NCBI GenBank assembly: GCA_025716815.1
Contig: JAIXMN010000006.1
Coordinates: 434,001 to 498,000 of the forward strand
Reading direction: 5' to 3'
DNA from: Dichotomocladium elegans
Taxonomy: Eukaryota > Mucoromycota > Mucoromycetes > Mucorales > Lichtheimiaceae
DNA length: 64,000 bases
This document shows positions 40,091 to 50,664 of the stretch, one piece after another. The notes under the pieces are model-generated. The model saw only the letters and a program-made list of their open reading frames with translations. It was not told the origin of the DNA and searched no databases. The first letter of the stretch is position 1; each line of letters begins with the position of its first letter. The position numbers and the translations under genes are program-made.

Positions 40091-40109
40091 CTCCATTCGA
40101 CGAATGGAG
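40091..40109 (+). ncRNA. Hairpin just after the Fanzor frame, candidate guide-RNA scaffold
   Basis: A perfect 9-bp inverted repeat with a one-base loop (CTCCATTCG, A, CGAATGGAG) lies 28 bp after the Fanzor stop. In Fanzor and TnpB elements the guide RNA overlaps or follows the 3' end of the gene and is strongly structured. This position fits, but a 9-bp hairpin alone is weak evidence, and the one-base loop is too tight to form unless the stem opens by a pair or two. Confidence 0.3.
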
Positions 40110-40125
40110 GGGAGGCACCCTAAAG

Positions 40126-42077
40126 GTGAGACAACTTCGTAATTGGTTTGCCATTCTGCTAACATCTCACGCATAAATTACCTCTATCAAAACGCAAATA
40201 CTACACACTGCTGGCGTAATATTCATCACCGCGTGGCGCAAACTTGATTGCAAATAGCAGTATAATCTACTGCATTCTAAAATTTGTGATGGAAGAACTT
40301 ATTTGCTAAAATTATCGCTGAGTACGAGGTAATGCACTCAAAAATATGGATTCGACTTCGTGGCACTCTGTTAATTATATTATTGAAGAACTGGTGGGTT
40401 TACTCTAACCAATGCAGAATGACTAGTACAACAAAACACTGTAGAATAATGGACGCGGACTTAAAAAGGCATGCTCATACGTAGAATCTCATTTTGCATC
40501 TTTTCTAATCTCACTATGTTATGGCAATCTGATAAGAATCACCAATTCTTTCCGGGTATAACCGCTAGCAGAATACAATGTGTGCTGTAAACAAAATTAT
40601 CTGAGTACGACTGACATATTCTGCTTATATCCTACCTGTGTTCCATTTGTAAAGCAACTTCTTTTTCAACATGTCCTACTTTGCACGCGCTAACTAGTCT
40701 TAAATCACAGTCGAAAATGAGCATCAACAGTCGCATAACCTAGAATCGGTCTAGATTGCCCCTGTAGATTGTCATCTACCCAGGAGGAAAAGCGGTAAAC
40801 TATGCCGTATTAAAGGAGTCCTGGCATGAACGAGATTAAACATCATTATATGATCGTTATCTTTCAGAAATTGTTCATTTGCGATCAAGAGAAATTGTGC
40901 TATAGTTCGTGATTAACCATATTGGAGAAGAACATTATTGGCAGTTTCATTGCCAAACTTTCGTAGATGTGGCAGAAGAAATCTCGCTATTACCAATATC
41001 CCATATGCCTTGCTGCAACTAAATTGTCTTTCAAATAATATCTTTTGACATACACTTGTTTCGATATTTATCGACGACAAAAAGAGTTCTTGATATCTTT
41101 TACAATGTCGATGGTTACTATCTATTTATCGCCAACTATCCCCTTCAACTCATTGCTCTTTCTAGAATAATAAGCTAAACCAGCGGCAGCAATAGATAGC
41201 GTCGATGCTAACTCTATTTGGCGATCCCATGCATTTTGCACGGTATCTATATATACCTGCATTGATCACCAGTTACATCGATATTCATTATTATGACGCT
41301 TCATTACTATGAGCCATTTTAGCAGCATAATTTGGTCACTCCTTCGTTTTAATGATAAATCGCTTGCCAATCGATTTGCTTAAAACCAATGATATCTCCA
41401 CAGCGCTAACCATTGTAATCAATGATACATTATTGCAAGCAGCAATGAATATAGGGCTTTATGTTAGCAACCCTTTGCAAATCTTCACCCATGGCCTTTA
41501 TCGGTCAAACGCTTTATAACATGAACTGAAGCTTGTGTGGAACAGATGCAATCGAAGAGCATCGGATAGTGCATCATTCTTCTGAATGCATGGAGCTGTC
41601 GCTGTTGATAGGCGTATAACATCCTACGTTCCGTTACCAATGTACATATATGACCCTTGATGTACTCTGCTAGCATTTGGTGATGTTTACACTGCTTCTG
41701 CTCATAGAATCATACACATTATCAAGTGATGGTTGTTGACTGCTTCACTATAGGACATTTTGGTGTTCAAAATGCGGAACAAACGAAGGGATTATGTTAA
41801 CGACTTGCAGAATCGCAGGGTATTTTCCCTGATGAACAATGTGCGACTTGACCGAGGAAGCATTTGGAAGCTCTTTTCCATCGGCTGCAATGAAAAAAAA
41901 AATCCCCGATGCATGATGACTTGCTCTAGTGGCAACAATTGTCGAGGGGTTGCTGTTTGTTTGCAGTGCAACCACGTGCACATACTAAAAACGTACTTGC
42001 CAGAATAAGACTTTCCTTGCGCTCCTTTTTTCGTTGCCTGCACTCTTTTTGTTCACGTTTTCGCCAGCGTCTCCCTA
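40126..42077. other. AT-rich gene-free region
   Basis: Nearly 2 kb between Fanzor and the VAP gene. It is AT-rich with scattered stops in all frames; the open frames at 41485-41676 and 41748-42043 overlap in antisense and have no recognisable motif. The right end of the Fanzor element should lie near the start of this interval, but no terminal repeat was recognised. The last 70 bases are the VAP promoter and leader. Confidence 0.45.
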
Positions 42078-43487
42078 ATGTCTGTACAGCTTGAGCCCGC
42101 GTCGCAATTAACCTTTCAAAGCAAGTGTTGAGATATTATTCCCTGTAACATGCACATGCAAGACACTTACGCACACGCACATTCGTACATTATACGCACT
42201 GACTGCATCTGTTGCGTATCTAGGGCCTCTCACACAAGTGTCGAAAGAATTGCTATTGGTCAACAATCCCGGCAATGATCCTGTTATGTTCAAAGTGAAG
42301 ACCACAGCACCTAAGCAATATTGTGTACGCCCCAATGCCGGACGAATAGAACCTCACTCGCAAGTGGAGGTTCAAGGTATGCGATTCGCAACCGATTAGA
42401 GGCATTGTTATTGAACTCATCCTGATGCTTATGTTGCCAAACACGGATTAGTCATTCTCCAACCTTTTAAGGAAGAGCCTGCTGCAGATTTCAAATGCAA
42501 AGACAAGTTTTTGGTCCAGACAGCAGTAATCAAACCAGCACACGAAGCGTTACCTATTGCAGAAATGGTAAATAGGCGACCACTTGGAGGAAATACGACA
42601 TTGATTTGTCGCAATATACTGATGAACGGTCTGGTTGGCGCGTGTGTATATAGTGGAGCATTGCTGAAGCAGAAGACCGGGCTAGTATTTTTCAACAGAA
42701 GATAAAGTGCGTGTTCCTCCCACCAGAACAGGAGCAAGAACCTACTCCTTCCGATACCATGAACTATTCAAATGAACCCCATCATCATCAGCAGCAGCAT
42801 TTGCCAGAGCCCCCAGTGGTGGTGGCTGCTCCAGTGCGTATTTGTATTTAGGGGGGGGGAGGATGAGATGCATAATTTTTGTGCTTAAACCTCGATGGCG
42901 TCTAGGCTCCACCAGCGCCCGTTGTTGAAGACGCTCCTATCGCCCATATTGTCAAGGAAGAACCAACCGAGCCCCAGCTTGAGCCCCTCACCCCTACTGC
43001 CGCGGTTGCGGCTGCCATGCCCGTCATTGCACCAACGTCTGTACCTGATAAATCGCCGCCTGTCATCACTCCTGTTCCTGCACCTCTTCCTGCAAAGACT
43101 GCTGCCGATCCAGCACCCGAACCCAAGCCGCGGTCCATTCCTCCCCCTGTGCCCAATTCACGCGCCGATGAGGAGATATCGAAGCCGGCGACTTCGGCAA
43201 CTGCTTCTCAGCCAACAACAGAGGATCTGGAAAAGAAGAGGTTGCGTGAGGATTTGAGAGAAGCTCGCGTGCTTGTAGACCAGCTAAAGAGCCAGATAGC
43301 AGCGCTGCAGAAGGAACAGGAAGCGGGCAAGTTGTCGCGCAAATTGGCTCCAACTGTACAACCTTTGGACGCTGTCCATCAGCACTTAGCAGCACTGGAA
43401 AAACCACAAGTCCCCGAAGGATATCCTCCTCAGGTCGTCCTTGTTGTAGCTGGGTTGGTGTTCATTTTCACATATCTGTTCTTCTGA
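42078..43487 (+). CDS. SCS2: VAP/Scs2-type ER membrane-contact protein
   Basis: VAP proteins anchor in the ER and bind FFAT motifs of lipid-transfer and other proteins at contact sites. Five exons join in phase to 357 residues: 42078-42120, 42224-42376, 42452-42567, 42654-42833 and 42906-43487. The N-terminal MSP domain (about 1-120) reads LTFQRPLTQVSKELLLVNN, FKVKTTAPKQYCVRPNAGRIEP and VILQPF, with the Lys/Pro surface that holds FFAT motifs. A Pro-rich linker (about 165-255) and a coiled coil (DLEKKRLREDLREARVLVDQLKSQI) follow, and the C-terminus ends in a hydrophobic tail anchor. The first intron (42121-42223) begins GCAAGT, a GC donor, and is needed to join LTFQ to RPL. The gene is intact although transposon relics lie on both sides. 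Confidence 0.92.
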
Positions 43488-43707
43488 ATTAGTTCCATTC
43501 AAAGGGGAGAGCGCATTATGTGGATTGGACTCGGGGATAAAAACAGAATCATGACCAGGCAACAAATTTGATAGACATGCACAATCCATTTTTCTATGTC
43601 GGTTCCTTTCATTTCATCCAATTATACACTATTTTTCAAAATCAAAGTCGCACCCTGCCAGTTCTGAAGTCGCAGGATCGCAAAACTACTTTCTCTTTTA
43701 TACACTT

Positions 43708-44420
43708 TATATTCTGAAATGAGCAATCTACTTTTTTACGAAGATGGCCAAGATCATGTCGTTGATGAGACTGGCTGTCCTGAATCTATGGACTATGCCA
43801 CTGATGAGGAAATGTACTCACTTCAATCCGTTTGTTCTCACACTGAATATCTGCGTAGCATACCTGGCAAAGATAACCCTGAGCTTACTCCCACACACAT
43901 TCCCCAGCGAAAGGGTACAGACAGTCGGATGAAAGAAGCGGGGATCAAGCGCAGTTACACAGCATACACTGACCAAGACAAGGTCAAATTTTTGCAAACC
44001 GATGTTTGGGAAGGCCTTGAGTGCATCAGATGCTAAGAATCCATGTTCGTTCAGCCCAGAGATGGGTATTACAGTACGAAAAGTACCCTGACAGTATTTT
44101 TAAGAAAAGTAAAAGCAGAGGTCGTTCGCGTATTCTCAATGAAGAGCATTTTAGAATGGGTTGATGAGAATCCATCCATTGTCCTAGAGCAGCTGATGGA
44201 TCAACTGCTCCAGAGATTCGAGGGTCTCAAAGTATCCAAAATGACGCTCTATCGACTTTAGAAAAAATTGCGTTTGCCTTGATGAGTCTGGATTCCATAT
44301 TAATATGAAACGCAGCATGGCATGGTCCAAGAAAGGGACTCTTGCAGTGGCTACAATCTTTACGACATTTATTTTCAATTCTAAAATCGCAGGACTACAA
44401 AATAGAAATTGCGGTTGCCG
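43708..44420 (+). pseudogene. Decayed Tc1/IS630-like DDE transposase (copy 2)
   Basis: Successive open frames, broken by stops and frame changes, read as one transposase. 43719-44036 gives an acidic N-terminus then a basic KRSYTAYTDQDKVKFL stretch like the helix-turn-helix start of these enzymes. 44043-44261 gives WVDENPSIVLEQLMDQLLQRFEGLKVSKMTLYRL, a DNA-binding linker common in fungal IS630/Tc1 transposases. About 44270-44370 gives GFHINMKRSMAWSKKGTLAVA, the block around the second catalytic acidic residue. The downstream part with the third catalytic residue is not recognisable. It is non-functional. Confidence 0.65.
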
Positions 44421-45478
44421 AGAATCCTTTGCGCATGATGCCACCCAATTTAAGAAGTCGCAGGGAGACAAGAAATTATTAGAGCATCCCCAATGGCTTG
44501 CTTATATGATTTCCATTTTCGAAACTTCTTCTTTCTTCCTTTCCGCTTAAATAATATCCAGCTTTGCGAGTCCTGGATTTATATATCGGTTGATGTATTG
44601 GTCGGTGTAGACCAGAGAAACGATGCTCTGTGGGTGCGAATCCATGCAGACTTTGCAAGTCTGCAAGACCATCAGTATTTGCATAAATGCCATCGCGTTG
44701 GCCGCTCGCTGGAGTACCGTCCGGCGATCTGTTTCGAAGTTTTGCAACCTCCTAGCTCAAATGGAGGCTCTCCAGCAAAACGGTGCGTCTCCGGAAGGCA
44801 ACATAATCAGTGCAGCGTGTATTTCGAATGTTTCTGTTGCCCATACGAGTAGTTTGCTAAGGCTAAGGTTCTTTATGAGGAGGCAATGGACACAAGGTTC
44901 AATTTGCCCACTGCTCGCGCATGTTGCGCGGCTGCCGATGCTCAAAAGCAACAAGCAAAGGCGAGAAAGATCCTGTTGCGGCGGCAGCTCCTACCCCGGT
45001 CTCTGCCTCTGCCGATGGAAATGAAAGTGAAGAAGAGGATATCAAAGCCGAAGAGGCTGCTACGTTGCTTCTCTCACGCGCCCCTCGCCGGAAGCGAGAG
45101 AAGACAGCATATAGCAAACCCCCGTCCGACGCTCTATGTGAGATGATGTCAAAGAGACATCCAGCTGTCGTGGAGAACGGTGTCTTGCACACTGTTGAGC
45201 TTAGGCGAAACGCTGATCTCACGATTGCTGCTGCTGACCGCTCCACCATCACTGATCCTGACACAGCTCGAATCATTGCCCTCCTGAGAAGAGAGGGTCC
45301 GCCAATACCTGGAGAAAAGCGCGACTGGACAATACGTAAATATTTACTTTTATATGTTCCTACTGCTATTTCTGCTTTACGTGATATGGTGCAAGCGATG
45401 AGAGCAAGGATAGAAAAGATTTATTTGGTAGGTATTAATCAAGCTCTTCGCGCGGCTTTGCCCAGACATATTCTATGA
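44421..45478 (+). other. Unassigned open frame, possibly a further mobile-element fragment
   Basis: A 185-codon frame at 44921-45478 encodes a Lys/Glu-rich, Ala-rich segment followed by an Arg/Ile-rich helix-like stretch. I do not recognise it. Upstream frames in 44493-45024 also look partly coding (LYEEAMDTRFNLPTA), which suggests a frame-shifted ancestral gene. The position between two transposon relics makes a mobile-element fragment the likeliest reading, but no diagnostic motif is seen. Confidence 0.3.
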
Positions 45479-45521
45479 GGTTCACCTCGCAACTGAAAAT
45501 GCGTGTCTCGGTCGCGCACTT

Positions 45522-46270
45522 CTAGTTATCTGGCGTATCTGGCGCCGTCATCGCGTGTCTCTGGCGGGAATACCGTGAAGAATGTAGTTGGGTATGTAGA
45601 GAGAGCACCGACACGTTGATCTTCCACAATCCTATTTGCAGAAGCATGCATATTTTCATGAAGTCGATGGCATCTTCCTGCATCCATAACCTCATCAGTT
45701 GCTGGATAATCTCGAAGGGGGACCTCAGGTCCCCAAAGGCCCTCTCTATGTCCTTCCTGGCGGCTTCCTGCATCTTTGCGAAAAACTGCATTACGAAGAA
45801 TTAGGTAAAGCTTCGAAATAAACTATTTCTTATCTGTATCCGGTGCTTTTTCGAATGCGGTTGCTGGATCGGCATAGCTTGGGTATACACCATCCGAAAG
45901 GTGCGGTAGTAGCCCGTGTCATATCGACGGTTATACCTTGGAAATCTTCAGGAAACACCGGCGAGCAGTCCAGCATAACCATACGCAAGGTGAAACATAG
46001 CGACAAAATTTGCCTGTAAGGCAGAAGGCCCAGGCTTGTGCGGTGCGTCGAACTTCTGGGCAAAATCATTGTCGCGTTGCTCAATATCTCGAGCAATTCG
46101 AAGGGACAAGTCGCAGCTCAATCTGAGCCTATGAGAGGAAATGGACTTCGGAGCATAGTGGCTCATCAGCGAAGTATGCTCGGACGAGACGCTAATGAGC
46201 GGCAACGGGTCCCGTCTGGGGCCATTGCGGCTGACAGTAGAGCCTACGTGGCCGGAACGCTCTCTCATTG
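45522..46270 (-). pseudogene. Decayed PIF/Harbinger-type transposase fragments
   Basis: Two minus-strand frames look like parts of a Harbinger (DDE_Tnp_4) nuclease. 45791-45522 gives MQEAARKDIERAFGDLRSPFEII, matching the ARKxVERAFGxL helix near the end of that family, and then a run equivalent to the LHN region but without the expected motif. 46268-45948 gives RDNDFAQKFDAPHKPGP and a LAYG, resembling the N-terminal part of Harbinger transposases. The stretch between them is rearranged or frameshifted. The element cannot make an active protein, and no terminal repeats or target-site duplications were identified. Confidence 0.45.
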
Positions 46271-46638
46271 TAGTCTCCTCTTAGCGGACTAGGTTAGCCG
46301 CAAGCATATCGCGCTCCGCTCCGAAGAGAGGGAAGCGTATTCGAAATGATCGTAAAAGTCAGGATTCATTGTACTCAAGCGAGGAAGAGCGGAAGGAAGA
46401 AACGGACGACTAAAATAATTTGGATGTTCTTACGTGGCATTGCTTATTGAAAGCACGGTACACGCTTACCCTCTTCCACGGCCTCATCCCATGTGATTGC
46501 TATGATGCTAAGCTTATTGCAACCTAACATCCAATTTCCATAGCAGATGATTAACCGCACCCGTGCTTCATAAACCATCTAAGAAGCCTCAAAGATACAA
46601 GGCCCTTCGGTGAGGCTGTTGTTAGACTGCTTTCGCGC
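46271..46638. other. Intergenic region after the Harbinger relic
   Basis: No gene is seen. A short minus-strand frame around 46290-46370 (MNPDFYDHFEYASLSSERS) could be a further N-terminal scrap of the Harbinger-like element. Confidence 0.35.
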
Positions 46639-46878
46639 ATGGTTCTTCGCTCCCCCATTTTTTTATGGGTAGGAGCCGTTGCTTCTGTCTTAGTCTGTTC
46701 TTATTTCTCTTTAGTTATTCCTTCTGCCGTCACCACGGATAATATGCGGTCGCTATGCTCGACAGAATACATCTCGGTGCTGAGTCAGCAATATGCTAAA
46801 GGTCATGGAAGAGAGTATGTGTTATCAGATAGAATTTTATGCGTCCTTTTCATTATCTTATATACGAATTTATTTTGA
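46639..46878 (+). CDS. Possible small secreted or membrane protein
   Basis: A 79-codon frame begins with a good signal-peptide or signal-anchor pattern (Met, Arg, then 23 hydrophobic residues) followed by a short polar part with two cysteines. It converges with MTU1, the stops being 10 bp apart. A GTATGT donor at 46816 could splice to an acceptor near 46894, changing the last residues and overlapping MTU1 in antisense. No family is recognised, and the call rests on the signal-like start only. Confidence 0.3.
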   Translation: MVLRSPIFLWVGAVASVLVCSYFSLVIPSAVTTDNMRSLCSTEYISVLSQQYAKGHGREYVLSDRILCVLFIILYTNLF

Positions 46879-46888
46879 ATTGAAGTAT

Positions 46889-47989
46889 TTACAGTAATGG
46901 AGAAGGGGCGATGGTAATGTCTTGAATGACGCCACCTCCTAGGCACCAATCGCCTTTGTAGACAACAACTTGTTGACCAGGTGCCATAGCGCGAATTGGT
47001 TCGAGAAATTGCAAAGAATAGAGACCATTCTGGGAGCATGACAGGAACGCTTTCTGCGGGCGCATGCGGTACCTCACCTGGGCGTCCACGAGGACCTGGC
47101 CGCTGCCGTTTTCGATCTCGCTGGGACCTTTGCCGTGAATCCAGACCCAGTCACGGGCGACACAGCCCGAGTGAAACAAGGCTGGATGATTTGAGCCAGG
47201 TACACAGACAAGCGTGTTATCGCTCATGCGCTTCTGTGCGACAAACCACTTATCGGATTTATAGCAGATGCCAGATGCCTGGCCTATGGTGTACGCAAAC
47301 AGACCCCTATGCTTTCCGATGGGATGACCATGCCAGTCGACAGCCGGACCTGGGGGCTGATCAATATATTCTGCCAAAAAATCTGCAAAGTGCCTCCGCT
47401 GGCCGACAAAGCAGATGCCCATACTCTCACGTTTTGAAGACACGTGGAGATCCATCTGACGAGCGATCGCCTTGACTTTTTGTTTTTCAAAGGCGCCTAG
47501 CGGGAAAAGGGTGCGTCGCAAGGATGACTCGGTCACCGTCGACAGGAAGTACGACTGGTCCTTTTTCCGATCGACACCCCTCAAAAGCCGTCCGTCTGGG
47601 GTAGAGCGGCAATAATGTCCTGTGGCCAGCCAGACATCGGGAGGTATCTGAGCAAGTAGTGAGCCAAACTTGATGTGGCGATTGCAGTGGATGTCCGGGT
47701 TAGGCGTCAGACCACGGGCATAATCGGCTAGTGTTTGCTCAAATACATCGTTCCAGTACTCTTTGACAAAGTTAACCTGCTGACAGGGGATTTCCAATGT
47801 CTCACAGACTTGCTGTACGTCCTGCCAGTCTTGCTGGCTTGTACAAACTCCTCGCTCATCAGACGTGTCCCAGTTACGCATGTAGATTCCCTGGACATCG
47901 TAACCTTGCTTTTTCAAAAGCGCGGCCGTTACACTCGAGTCGACGCCTCCAGACATGGCGACCATGACTCGCTTTGGAATCTGCAGCAT
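46889..47989 (-). CDS. MTU1: tRNA 2-thiouridylase (MnmA/MTU1), mitochondrial type
   Basis: MTU1 (Slm3 in yeast) puts sulfur on the wobble uridine of mitochondrial Glu, Gln and Lys tRNAs. A single exon encodes 366 residues, the normal MnmA length. The PP-loop motif SGGVDSSVTA lies at about residues 13-22. The catalytic cysteines are in TPNPDIHCNRHIKFG (about residue 102) and ESMGICFVGQRRHF. The motifs DQSYFLS, GHPIGKHRGLFAYTIGQ and RYRMRP also match the family. The start ATG is at 47989; the N-terminus is short before the PP-loop, so no long mitochondrial presequence is visible, though the first residues are basic and hydrophobic. This is one of the few intronless genes here. Confidence 0.96.
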   Translation of the reverse strand: MLQIPKRVMVAMSGGVDSSVTAALLKKQGYDVQGIYMRNWDTSDERGVCTSQQDWQDVQQVCETLEIPCQQVNFVKEYWNDVFEQTLADYARGLTPNPDIHCNRHIKFGSLLAQIPPDVWLATGHYCRSTPDGRLLRGVDRKKDQSYFLSTVTESSLRRTLFPLGAFEKQKVKAIARQMDLHVSSKRESMGICFVGQRRHFADFLAEYIDQPPGPAVDWHGHPIGKHRGLFAYTIGQASGICYKSDKWFVAQKRMSDNTLVCVPGSNHPALFHSGCVARDWVWIHGKGPSEIENGSGQVLVDAQVRYRMRPQKAFLSCSQNGLYSLQFLEPIRAMAPGQQVVVYKGDWCLGGGVIQDITIAPSPLL

Positions 47990-48795
47990 GACCCTTGGTA
48001 AAAAAAAAAAAGACTGATTGCAACTCTTCGCGTGCGTGTGCGTATATGTGTGTATATGTGTGTGTGTGTGTGCGGTTGTGCGTCGTCTTCATCCCGAAGC
48101 CCGTTTTACTGAAAAAACTCAGCCACTGGCCTACTGCAAGGGAGGAATAAACTTTTCACTTCATCCGGTTGTGAAGCCAAACATAGACATTACGCAAACT
48201 GCATGGAAACAGAGTCGAATTGGGTTATATGATCTCCATCCCTGACTGTCACAACCACCCTGTTTAAGCCGCTTGTCCATCTTCCTTACGCACACTCGCA
48301 TGCTTGTGCGTTCTTTATTTACTACCACTCTGCCTGTTCCACACTAATTCTCGGATCCCGAGACGAGATGAACAGACTCATGATATTCGTTCTTTTCGTT
48401 CAAAGTCCCTAAATAGATTTGTAACACCCAGATTGATAAAGAACCGGTCGCTTTCCCTGAAACCAAGGGGGGGTGCCGCCACCAAGATTCAAGCGGATGA
48501 TAAGACGGAAACAAAAGAGGGCGCGTGGAAAGCGTGAAGGCCATTGTTTTCCTTGACCACACCATCTTTTGAGAATGGGTTGGTATGAAACAAATATTTA
48601 TCCTTGTTCATTGACAGGCAGACAGCGATTAATATGACCCGTTAAGGACGGGGCGCGTGACGCCACGGACACACAATTCTTTCTGGTGGGAAGGCGATCT
48701 GTTGTCTTGACAAGAGAATGGATATAAATACCCCTCTTGCTGCCACCGTCAACCCCCCTGTGAATCGCCCAAGTTACCCATCGCTTCCTTGAAGA
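47990..48795. other. Intergenic region with a GT microsatellite
   Basis: The divergent promoters of MTU1 and the kinase gene share this 806 bp. A GT/CGTGT repeat occupies about 48031-48078, right behind an A-run at the MTU1 start. No gene is seen. Confidence 0.5.
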
Positions 48796-50664
48796 ATGCA
48801 CTTTCGTCTATCTAACGATCTCATCGTCGTAACGGATCCCGACCAACACCTGTATCGCTCTGTTCATCCAATCCCATCTCTCTCTCCCGCTGTTGTCACC
48901 CACACCAATGCAACCACACGCCATCTGCACACGAACGATGTATGCTCTTCACCGCTGGATCTAACCGAATTGACAAAACTGCTGCAAAAGGCGGCACTAT
49001 CTCGTTCTACGCGTGCTTTCCATCACGTATACAACAAACCCCCCACATCATCATCATCTTCTTCGTCCGCTTCATCATCGTCGTCTTCATCATCGTCTAC
49101 TTCCTCTTCGGCGTCCTCTTCGACAACACACTCATCCGTCTTCTCGCAATCAACAGTTCCTCTCACAGCCTCCCCACAAGTGTTACAGCGACCGAAACTG
49201 ATCCATAGAAACGCATGTTCCAATCTTCCACCTCAATTTGTGTTCAAAAAACCTGAATACAACGAGCAGTACCAGCGCACCCATTTCCACCGACCTATCG
49301 AGCATGAGACTTCAAGGGACTCGTGGACCGATCTTCGGCGCTTTTTTGTGTCCGACGCTACACCCGGTACACCAACATCGGCAAACGAAGAAACTTTTGG
49401 GAACCAGTTTCGCCATGACATCGAGGGCCGCTACGGCCGATGGGGTATAGTTCATGAATCCAGTGTCACCATCACCCATTGGCTGGAATGTATTCAGTTG
49501 CACGTTATTGACAACTCTTGTACATAGGTCGCTATGTTGGCAAGGGCGCAGGTGGATCTGTACGACTATGTCATCGATCAACAGACAGCAAACCGGTCGC
49601 AGTGAAGCAGTTTCGCAAGCGCCTTTCCCATGAGTCTGACAAGGACTACATCAAGAAAATCACTGCCGAATTCTGTATTGGGTCAACGCTGGAACATTCC
49701 AACGTGATCAAGACGCTAGACATTATCCAGGACGGCCCCAACTTCTATCAGATCATGGAATTCTGTCCAAATGACCTCTTTACTATTGTCAGAAGTGGTA
49801 TCATGTCTCGCGAAGAAATAGCTTGCTGCTGGCGTCAGCTCCTTAATGGCCTCGACTATCTCCACGGGATGGGTATTGCGCATCGCGATCTCAAGCTCGA
49901 CAATCTAGTGCTCGACCACATGGGAATCGTAAAGATCATTGACTTTGGCTGCTCCACAGTATTCAAGTATCCATTTGACGAGAACATTGTTCCTTCAAAA
50001 GGTAAAACGTCTGGATGAACCATCATGAATGTATAACTAACAACGAACGGCATCTAAAGGCATCTACGGTTCCGAGCCGTATATTGCCCCTGAGCAGTAT
50101 ATTCAGCCTATATATGATCCTCGACAGTCAGATGTATGGTCATGCGCCATCATTTTTATTTGCATGACCATCCGGCAGTTTCCATGGCGAGTGCCACGCT
50201 TATCTGATCGGGCCTTTCGAGCATTCGCAAATAACCAGGCCCAGCAGCAGTATCGGATCCTCAGACTTCTTCCGCGTGAATCAAGACCAATCATTGGTGC
50301 CCTCCTCGACCTGGATCCAAGACGCAGGCCGACTCTCAAAATGCTGCTAGACGATGAATGGGTTCGCCGCATCGATGTATGCACAATCGACACGCCCGGA
50401 GCTCATCATGTGCATCATGTCCAGGAGACAACACCTGAAACGAGCCATCGGGGCAATGTGGTGATCATGGCAGCTGAGCCGCCAGGCGTAGTTGCGGAGA
50501 AGGAGCGTCGGAAACGCCAAAAGCTTCGGCAACTCCAGCAGCTCCAGCAGCTCCAGCAACGAAGGCACCTGGCAACATTAGCAGCGGCAACACCACCACC
50601 GCCACCATCATCTGCATCAACGTCCTCAACCGCATCACCGCCACCATCACCAGCAACAGCCTGA
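48796..50664 (+). CDS. Hal4/Sat4-type serine/threonine protein kinase
   Basis: Three exons, 48796-49444, 49528-50001 and 50060-50664, join in phase to 575 residues. The N-terminal 216 residues are low in structure and include a Ser-only tract (about residues 80-115). The kinase domain follows: glycine loop [10 protein letters not shown] (about 221), VAVKQFRKR with the ATP-binding Lys at about 243, catalytic loop HRDLKLDN (Asp about 337), DFGCS, and [14 protein letters not shown] with the APE-type motif. The VAVKxFRKR and GAGGSVRL patterns are typical of the fungal Hal4/Sat4-Npr1 group, which controls plasma-membrane transporters and ion balance. The C-terminus has Gln-Leu repeats and a Pro/Ser-rich tail. 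The group is well supported; the precise role is inferred. Confidence 0.9.
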
